The notes beneath the pieces are model-generated. The model had not been told where the DNA came from. It saw only the letters and a list, made by a program, of their open reading frames with translations, and did not search any database. Source: Zygnema cylindricum (Eukaryota > Streptophyta > Zygnematophyceae > Zygnematales > Zygnemataceae). Taken from it: a stretch of 24,049 nucleotides of DNA. Where the stretch lies: the NCBI GenBank assembly GCA_037447655.1, contig JBBHKE010002478.1, forward strand, positions 1 through 24,049. Reading direction: 5' to 3'. How positions within the stretch are numbered: the stretch's first letter is position 1; every line of letters begins with the position of its first letter. The position numbers and the translations under genes were made by a program. Positions 17,272-24,049 of the stretch are shown piece by piece.

Positions 17272-17389
17272 TCTAAAGTTTTTGACATGCCTCTCTTTAA
17301 TGGGTCAAAGTTACCTTCCGAAATATTATTACAATATTATTGCAAATCACAACAAGATAAGGATCTTTATCCTAACCATTTCTAACAGC

Positions 17390-17690
17390 ATCTAAAAGCA
17401 ATTCATCATAAACCATCAGACTCATTTCAAAACATCTATTTAAAGGATCTGCGACTACATTTGTCTTCCCATGAATATGTTTGACATTAAATTTGAAATA
17501 TGTCAATTTCTCCATCCACGTAACATGTCTGCCAATCATAATCTGTGCATCACTTAATATTTGTAGATAGGATAGTGTCTTATTATCACAATGTAAATTC
17601 TTTATTATGCAAATAACAACGCCATTTCACCAATGCTTGAACAATTGCAAGTAATTCTTTTTCCTGTGTTGGATAGTTGATTACGATAGT
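17390..17690 (-). pseudogene. RNase H remnant of the second Gypsy relic
   Basis: Reads YPTQEKELLAIVQALVKWRCYL, then after a frameshift DNKTLSYLQ, then WMEKLTYFKFNVKHIHGKTN and VADPLNR, the C-terminal half of a Gypsy RNase H. The N-terminal part with the first catalytic Asp is missing. It joins directly to the RT fingers at about 17690. Confidence 0.8.
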
Positions 17691-17912
17691 CGACAAACAT
17701 TCTTAATGTTCCGTCCTTCTTTTTGACAAAAACAGCTGGTGCTCCATACATTGATTTGTTGGGCTGAATATGTCCTATCTCCAAAAGATCTTTGATATGT
17801 TTCTTTAAGTGCTCATGCTCAAAGAAAATATGCTTATAAATTCCTGTGACAAAAGGATAACATCCACGTTCCAGGTTAAAAACATGTTCAACATCTCGGG
17901 AAGGTGTCCTTC
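17690..17912 (-). pseudogene. RT fingers fragment of the second Gypsy relic
   Basis: HEHLKKHIKDLLEIGHIQP, then GAPAVFVKKKDGTLRMFVDYR, the RT fingers up to the conserved D-Y-R. The palm with the YxDD catalytic motif and the thumb are deleted, since the next residues belong to RNase H. This copy could not reverse transcribe. Confidence 0.87.
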
Positions 17913-18288
17913 TTGAGGGTCAATCACTTAGGAAAAAGTCTTGAAATTCAAAAATCAAATCTTTTACAGCATCATCAGATGTATTTATGTCAGTTACAAA
18001 TTCAGATTTTTGTTACTCAAGATTTTTAGTCGTGTCTGATTTAGGAAAAACATCAATGTTATTGTTTTCTCCCCCCCATTCATCAATAACTACCCCAGTT
18101 ACTAATAACAAAAAAGCATGATTTGTTTTATTTTTTATATGTTTTTCAAATTGTTTAGCAAAAATCAAATCTTCCACTCCCAATTTGGATATGTTATTTA
18201 TATGATTTTTATGCAATTTCTTCGAAGGTAATGCTTGGAAAACCTTCAAGACGTTGTCAAACTTCGCTCTCAAGGTGTTAACTTCCAA
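17913..18288 (-). pseudogene. Protease-RT linker of the second Gypsy relic
   Basis: An open frame at 18288-18013 (91 codons, Lys/Asn-rich, with a short hydrophobic HAFLLLVTGVV) lies between protease and RT, where Gypsy polyproteins have a poorly conserved linker. No domain was recognised. Confidence 0.55.
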
Positions 18289-18299
18289 TTAAATTGAGG

Positions 18300-18570
18300 G
18301 TTATATTATGATAACCAAGGTTTTCCTAGTATTAGCTCCTCACTAACCAAATTCATTATTTCACATACAACTTTCATTTTATGACCTTGGATATCAACTT
18401 CTATTGTGTCATTTTGTAGATATAATGTGGACTTATTACCATTTGCCACCTGAACATGCAAAGGTTGTTCCTTTATGACTGTAGAAATTTTATTTTCCTC
18501 TATAAACTTATGTAAACAAAATTATGTGTAACGCCTAAATCTACCATATCTCTCAATGGTTTCCCTTCCA
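18300..18570 (-). pseudogene. Aspartic protease of the second Gypsy relic
   Basis: MVDLGVTHNF at 18547-18518 fits the D-S/T-G-A-T-H-N-F active site of plant Gypsy proteases, with Leu in place of Ser/Thr. About 70 residues later LILGKPWLS (near 18335-18311) and YNPQ match the typical LG-PWL-YNP end. The frame is broken between these motifs. Confidence 0.8.
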
Positions 18571-18643
18571 CCAAAGACTCGAATCTGATCAAACTGTGTT
18601 TGGTGTCATCGTTGCTTAACTGTCCTAACATAGGTCTGAAGGA

Positions 18644-18749
18644 TTTTTAAAACTATGGAGTCTAGTTAGCATGATAATGAATTCAGCCATCCTAGCTTTT
18701 TAAAACTATGGAGTCTAGTTAGCATGATAATGAATTCAGCCATCCTAGC
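18644..18749. repeat. 53-bp tandem duplication, 2 units
   Basis: 18644-18696 and 18697-18749 are identical, in the gag-protease spacer of the second Gypsy relic. Confidence 0.93.
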
Positions 18750-18937
18750 TTTTGCATTCATTAGCTTGCCCTCCAGAGGTAACCCCTTAACCTCTGGATC
18801 TGGTCGACTCAACTGAGGACTTTCACCTAGTCCTTTCTATTTCCCGACTCCTGGGCTTCCTTCTCAGCTAGGTATAATTCAATATCTTTCTGAAGACCTT
18901 CATTGACATCAACTATTATAAGAGATCCGTTATCTGT

Positions 18938-19105
18938 ACAGTCCTTAGCGTAACGATCTGGACCTCCGCATTTAAAACATGTGACTTTCTTTTTCGGTTT
19001 TGTGCACTCTCTATTGAAATACCCTCCTCTCCACAGTTATAACAATTTTTTTTTTCAATTTGCACACTCAAATGCCCTATGACCTATTTTTTGACAGATA
19101 GTGCA
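18938..19105 (-). pseudogene. gag: Three-zinc-knuckle nucleocapsid region of the second Gypsy gag
   Basis: Three CCHC-type knuckles in a row. CTICQKIGHRAFEC (19105-19064) is intact. CYNCGEEG followed, after a shift, by YFNREC (about 19041-18999) has lost the His. CFKCGGPDRYAKDC (18979-18938) has Arg in place of His. A basic, glycine-containing stretch (FRGNQRGGQ) precedes them. They would bind element RNA in packaging. Confidence 0.85.
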
Positions 19106-19308
19106 TGTGGGAATGCTAAGATTGGGTTTCTGAGCATTAATACTTGGTTTAGGACTCTTTATGTATCCCCGTCATTTGTGAAATTTGTTTCTTCGATTAA
19201 CACTCTGTCCACCTCTCTGATTACCCCTGAAGATGTTATGCCTATTCACGAGACCCGCATTCAGACCCTCTTCCACAAATTCCTCCTCATCCCACTCTGA
19301 TACTTCAT

Positions 19309-19815
19309 TCAAATTACTCGGTGTGATCGAGTTTCCCCATTAAACCCCAACTGATCCTCTAATTCCAATGACTTATCATGTATTTCTTTCAAATAATTAC
19401 GATCATAATTTCTAGATTCCAAATAATACTCTATATGAAAAATTGAAGCATCTAACTCATCAATCTTCATACTATTAAAGGATGGTGCCTCACTAATAGA
19501 CAATTTCATATCTCTTATATTCTTAGATCTAACGTGATCATCATCCCTAAAACTGGCATTTGTCTTACTACTCTCAACCTTTTGTTCACTAAGATCATAC
19601 TTTGTGTGAATTAAATTAATTTGCTCATAAAATTTCTGCTTTGAAACATTCATATTTTCCTTAACATCTTTCAATTCACTCATCAATTCAAAAATTGTTT
19701 CATCCACAACAGCAGCATGATAACTAGATCTTTTGACAAATTTCACAGTACGTTTTTTCAAAACATTCAAAGCATTTTCTATTTCACGTTTCCATGCAAA
19801 ATTTGCCATTATCAC
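19309..19815 (-). pseudogene. gag: Gag N-terminal region of the second Gypsy relic
   Basis: A 168-codon open frame, Lys/Glu-rich with probable coiled-coil helices (FELMSELKDVKENMNVSKQKF). It follows the leader and precedes the zinc-knuckle region, the place of gag. The central Retrotrans_gag capsid domain was not found between this frame and the knuckles, so it is probably deleted; assignment rests mainly on position. Confidence 0.6.
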
Positions 19816-20570
19816 ACAATGAAATCAAGCAATAAGGAAGCTAGAGTATAATTATCCAAAAGAGTTTGCAGCAAATTATAATTCATCAGATTTATCCAAT
19901 CCAAGAGTTCTTTTCCTTAACAAATCTTTTGAAAGATATCAAAATCTGAGAAATCAAATAAACATTAAAAGTAAGTTAGTGAAAATTCAATTTTACCAAA
20001 CATTAAAATAGAAAGGTAAAAAAAATTCCCCACAAATTTTGTAATAACAAAATTGGAAGTTCTCAAAGGTAAAATTTAACCACAAATTTTGCAATAGCAA
20101 AATTAATAGCAACCAAAAGTAACAATTTAGGGTATGAAAAGTTTTGAGTCATTTGTGGACTCTTTTGCTCTTAAAGAAGTAAAGTGCTCCATTTTCCTTC
20201 TCCTCCATTAGCAAATTTCCCGTTTCCCACTACATTAGGATCTTTTACTCTCTTATCTTCACATCCTCACCCTTTATTGCTTGAAGCCCTCCCTCTATAC
20301 ATGAATCATCGCTAGATGAAGGCAAGTTTGTTTGGCCTCTAGGTAATTGGAGTGAGATTCAGCGGTGGCTACACTGCCCACCCCTCCTTAGTTCTTGTGA
20401 CCTAAGCACGCCCCACATCTAACCAACGGCCGCTGGCAGTATGGTCACTTAGTTACCCTCTAATCCCCTACCACTTCACATTGTGGTTCCACCGACACAA
20501 GTAAGAGCACCCTCACTGGTCACGACATTCGATTTTCGGGTGAGCAAGCTTTTCCCTGGTTTCTAACTAA
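19816..20570. other. Leader between primer-binding site and gag of the second Gypsy relic
   Basis: Non-coding. It contains a 25-bp imperfect direct repeat (20030-20054 and 20080-20104), each holding an AATTTTG/CAAAATT inverted repeat. Nothing else was recognised. Confidence 0.5.
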
Positions 20571-20583
20571 AGTTTTGATACCA
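20571..20583 (-). promoter_or_regulatory. Primer-binding site of the second Gypsy relic
   Basis: The minus strand reads TGGTATCAAAACT directly inside the 5' LTR. It starts like the initiator-Met tRNA site TGGTATCAGAGC common in plant LTR elements. The position and the TGGTATCA core support the call. Confidence 0.7.
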
Positions 20584-20584
20584 A

Positions 20585-21300
20585 ACATAACAGAATCCCC
20601 TTCCTCTGAAAAAATCACATTACTACAACCAATTTCAACCACACATTCCACACATTGGAAAATACACATTCACATTGGACATCACTCACGTAAGGGTAAA
20701 CTTGTAATTAGAAGAAGCTTCTGTCCACGTAACATTAGCTTGGTCTTTTCCCCTCGTGGCTCAACCCTTCTTTTTAAAGTATTTTCCACTGCTTTTTACA
20801 CTTTAATATTTTATCTCTTAACTACTAAAACACTACTTAGTTTGTAAGAGATTTCAGTGCAAAAATGCCATTGTTCCAATTTGGTATTCTTTGCTCAAGA
20901 CCAAAATCGGTTAGAATTTCCACAAATTTTCAAAAGGAAAAGATGTTTACTCTCTTGTTAGACTTCACTATTTATCCATCATTGCCTTGGACTAGCCAAG
21001 CCAGAGTCAATGCTCCCTTGAATAGGCTTCACGTGGGCCAATCATTGATCACCTAGGACTCAAAATGACCAATGCAAAAGCGTGCGAAATCTCTTACTAA
21101 CTTCGTAGTATTTACAAACCAGTCAAACGCTACATTTGACTACGTAACATTTACGTGCAAAAATGTGCGCCAAACAAAACGCGACTTCGCAACAACATGC
21201 ATCGCAAATTTCACACGCGAAACTACCAACGAAATTCCATAAAGTGAAAGTGACGTTGCGTATTAAACATTGTACGAAACGAGCCATCGTGCTTACCACA
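20585..21300 (-). repeat. 5' LTR of the second Gypsy relic
   Basis: Partner of 15673-16400 (see there), followed on the minus strand by the primer-binding site. It contains AAGTGAAAGTGACGTTGCGT (21242-21261), almost the same as a motif in LTRs A and B. Confidence 0.85.
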
Positions 21301-21559
21301 CGAACTATTGATTCACTCGGTACTTTTAAACGTGCTCCTAAAATTCTGCAGCTAGTTTGACCCATACCCCATTCCAATGAACACCCACTCGTTATTTTGA
21401 CCTCGGGATGTTGCCTAAATACACGAATCGCTATATCTTATAAAATACAACTCCAAATCGTGCGATTCTTTCGCGGACGTCTACCAAAGTTAAAACTCTA
21501 TATATTTGTCACACTTAAATACCCATTTACGAACAAGTTCAATCCACTATTGTTGTTAC
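21301..21559. other. Non-coding flank right of the 5' LTR
   Basis: No gene, repeat or structure was recognised. Confidence 0.4.
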
Positions 21560-21643
21560 ATACAATATGGGTCTTAAGGTCATATTGCATGTTTTACATA
21601 CAATAAACATATTGTATGGGCCTACTTTCACCTATTTTTGAAC
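21560..21643 (+). repeat. 84-bp inverted repeat, left arm
   Basis: Begins ATACAATATGGGTCTTAAGG and ends CACCTATTTTTGAAC. It matches the reverse complement of 22746-22829 with 8 mismatches in 84. Likely the terminal inverted repeat of a non-autonomous DNA transposon, or half of an inverted duplication; no target-site duplication was seen. Confidence 0.85.
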
Positions 21644-21650
21644 AATGTTG

Positions 21651-21672
21651 TAAACAACCTCACTTTTCGTCT
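21651..21672 (+). repeat. 22-bp direct repeat, copy 1
   Basis: TAAACAACCTCACTTTTCGT plus CT recurs at 22663-22684 with one mismatch, inside the inverted-repeat arms. Confidence 0.75.
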
Positions 21673-22301
21673 TCTGGATCTGCACCCTTATTGATTCTAT
21701 TTTAGTTCAAAAAACCGGTAAAGGCACGGACATAGTGTTATCAACACTAATATGTAACTGCAGTTGCCACACTATGGGAATGTGTACTCAAATTAGTGCA
21801 ACATGCATAGATTAGCGTTATTAATGTTTTGTTGGTGTTTGAAACTAAATATAATTGATATAACAATATTTGTTTTTTACATTAGCAATTTCTCTACACT
21901 AATAGCGTTTCATGCATTACTAAATCGCATATGAATTTTATTGAGACATCTAAAATGTAAAGAAAATCCTCTCTACACGATAAATATTCGACGCTGAAGG
22001 TGGCGATCTGTCAAGAAATTTTGTAATCGTACTGGTGGCGTTACAGAATGCTACACTTTGAACGATGTTCTGTCACGCAGAGTCTGTGATCCACGTGCTC
22101 AGAAATGAGTGGTACCGCGTAAGATAAGATCGTATGTTGAGAATCATCAAATATTTTTTACATTGACCAACTTCAAGTCGAAATCGTCATTTGCATACCA
22201 TGTACGTGCGGAACCAGGGCAGAGTACCACACAAATTTTGTACTATTTCCAAACGCTTGTCAGATGCCAATTCACTTTTTTAGGGTTTTTGCTTTTTTCG
22301 C
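21673..22301. other. Interior of the inverted-repeat unit, no coding capacity
   Basis: AT-rich with short hairpins (for example TAGTGTTATCAACACTA near 21736). No transposase or other protein was recognised. Confidence 0.4.
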
Positions 22302-22385
22302 GTGACGAATGAGCGCTTCCACAAATAGTGTGACGAATGGTCGGTAACAAAAATAGCGTGACGAAAGCTCGTTACGAGATTACTT
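22302..22385. repeat. ~28-bp GTGACGAA tandem repeat, 3 units
   Basis: Units start at 22302, 22330 and 22358, each with GTGACGAA and, in the first two, a common AAATAG end. Internal bases are variable. Confidence 0.75.
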
Positions 22386-22745
22386 TCGTGATTTCCGTTG
22401 AATTTTTGAATGCATATATCATGTGCGAAATTTTTTGATTTCCGTTGGTTGCCGGTGTGACACGTACATTCATTATTCAATGTGTCGCGGCTCAAATTTT
22501 TCTGTACAAAACCTTTCGAAGCGAGTGCTTCGCGAAAAAACATCCAACGGTCATTGTTACCTCTCAGACCTTTGGAGAATATTGGCAAGATTCTCTGTAA
22601 TGGTGTTTGTCTATAAAATCAAAATAAGAGGTACGGCGTAGTACGGATAGGTCCGAATTTCTATAAACAACCTCACATTTCGTCTGATGGACCGCCACCC
22701 TAAATTGCAGGGCATTAGAACGTCCCCCTAAGCGTTTGAGCTATA

Positions 22746-22829
22746 GTTCAAAAGTAGGTGAAAGTAGGCCCATACACTATGCCTATTGTATGCAAAACAT
22801 ACAATATGACCTTCAGACACATATTGTAT
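22746..22829 (-). repeat. 84-bp inverted repeat, right arm
   Basis: Reverse-complement partner of 21560-21643. Its inner flank (GAGCTATAGTTCAAAAGTAGG) also matches a third partial copy at 23012-23055. Confidence 0.85.
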
Positions 22830-22842
22830 CCGGACCTATTTC

Positions 22843-22901
22843 GACCAATTAAAACATTCGGACCAAAATTTGGACCAATTAAAACATTTGGACCAAAAAA
22901 A
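22843..22901. repeat. 30-bp tandem repeat, 2 units
   Basis: GACCAATTAAAACATT-GGACC units at 22843-22872 and 22873-22901. Confidence 0.85.
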
Positions 22902-23011
22902 TTTATTTACACCGTCAGATTCGGACGATTGGACAGTCGCTGATCAAAGTAGCGATCTAAGAAGATTACATGATAAACCCATAAGACAACTTACGATAAA
23001 GGCGCCGACCA

Positions 23012-23055
23012 AAGGCCTACCATAAAAACGCCTACTTTTGAACTATGGTTTGAGC
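23012..23055 (+). repeat. Third partial copy of the inverted-repeat end
   Basis: AGGCCTACC...CCTACTTTTGAACTATGGTTTGAGC matches the reverse complement of 22730-22768 with an altered middle, making a second, smaller inverted pair spaced about 245 bp. Confidence 0.65.
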
Positions 23056-24049
23056 GGAGCAAGATCGTGCCTGCGACAGTGTTTCCATTAATTATGTACC
23101 GAATCCGATTTCGATCTTACGGTACGGTACGGTACTGCAATGCTCGAAACGTTTCCCCAAAATCTGGCGTCGACTTGTTTTCTTTCTTCGTCGATTTTGT
23201 TTAAGCAAATCCCGCAATGAGATTAAGGGTACATCCCCATGTAATCGGTACTTTGATGAAGTATTTTGGATTGTAGTGAAGATTCTCCGTACTACTTTGA
23301 AGAGCGTCCCTATGTGCGAAAATGAAATCGGAACTTTGAAATGTGACGGTTGTAGATGTAAGTACAACTTTTGACGATTGAAGAAGACTACGAAACTTTT
23401 GACGATTAGTGACGCCAACAAAAATAGCGACAGTTGTAGACGTCTAAAGTTTTGTGAAATCGTAGATGTTTAGGGTTTGGTGACATGGTGACATCACGCT
23501 CACTTGTGAAAACGTCGACGTCACTGATTTAATAACTTTCCGCCATGATTTTCCGATTTCGTTTTTTCTAATTTATTCGCTCGACTTGCCATTAAAAAAA
23601 AACCTAAAAACTGTCAAAATTAATATTTTTAAACGATCTTTCATTTTATACCATTATTGTCGTCTCTCATTCTGGAAAGTGTGAGATAAAAGCGATGGTG
23701 TGAGAGGGAGAGGGGAGAGGCGACGACGTCGCAAAATTTTGCAAAGGACCCCATGAATGAAAGTGGAGGTCCGAGATGCGTGCAGATTTGTTTCCGTACA
23801 TGCGCGTGATGGGCACGGAGAAAAATAGCGAAGACTCTCCCTCGTCCTAAAATTTTCACACTCTTTTGGCGCGTGCGTTGGTCATTTTTTATTCGCTATT
23901 TGGGGCGGTACTTGAACTAAAATCACCCCCTCGAGGTGATTTTGGATGAAGTTTGTTTTTGGGCTAGATTCTCTTGCCCGGAGGTCGAAAAAGTGAAAAC
24001 GCCAAAATGCGTTCACATGACGACAAACTTGCCGTACATCCAAAGTATG
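23056..24049. other. Non-coding right end
   Basis: No supported gene. Minor structures: a run of TACGG units at 23120-23136, two AACTTTTGACGATT copies at about 23367 and 23394, and a perfect 9-bp stem hairpin at 23919-23943 (AAAATCACC / GGTGATTTT, 7-nt loop). Confidence 0.4.

Noticed and set aside
22302-22385. CRISPR-like array
   Set aside because: Only three degenerate units, head-to-tail with no uniform repeats and spacers, in a eukaryotic context.
23641-23859. Minus-strand frame near the right end
   Set aside because: 72 codons with no domain, no supporting context and ordinary chance length.

Overview
The window looks like nuclear DNA of a plant-like eukaryote, built almost entirely from decayed LTR retrotransposons. 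No host gene, rRNA, functional tRNA gene or CRISPR array could be supported. Nearly all recognisable coding sequence is on the minus strand and is broken by stops and frameshifts. The organism cannot be named from sequence alone. A retrotransposon carrying a cytosine methyltransferase hints at a lineage outside the well-studied flowering plants, but that is a guess.

Layout, left to right. (1) 1-4805: a tandem pair of gag-bearing units with a Copia-type gag. Each has a ~1.05 kb LTR (A 1488-2539, B 3752-4805). The two copies are identical over about 1.2 kb and then diverge abruptly in the outer 200 bp of the LTR, as expected if LTR A is a recombinant. (2) 4806-5651: a block rich in GTACGGT/GTACAGT motifs, then the 3' flank of the next element. 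(3) 5652-10669: a ~5 kb Gypsy-type polyprotein relic, read on the minus strand as aspartic protease, DNMT3-like cytosine-5 methyltransferase, reverse transcriptase, RNase H, zinc-binding region and integrase. This is the most interesting part of the window. The methyltransferase lies between protease and RT and shares their reading frames, so it was part of the polyprotein. (4) 10671-15395: three more LTRs (C, D, E) of the family seen in A and B, all in the same orientation. C abuts the protease/methyltransferase polyprotein, D abuts an unrecognised internal segment, and E abuts a truncated copy of the Copia-type gag. (5) 15673-21300: a second, different Gypsy relic with its own LTR pair (15673-16400 and 20585-21300). 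It has gag with three zinc knuckles, protease, RT fingers, RNase H and integrase, but has lost the RT catalytic core. (6) 21301-24049: non-coding DNA with an 84-bp inverted-repeat pair, a third partial copy of that repeat, and short tandem repeats.

The LTRs of family A-E share several structured modules: a TATA-like element, a near-perfect 20-bp palindrome, a tRNA-like A-box/B-box module on the strand opposite to gag, and a hairpin near the LTR 5' end. The hairpin arms differ between copies but stay paired, while the loop is conserved. The same LTR type precedes both a Copia-type gag and a Gypsy polyprotein with a methyltransferase. That points either to an unusual mosaic family or to repeated recombination between nested elements.
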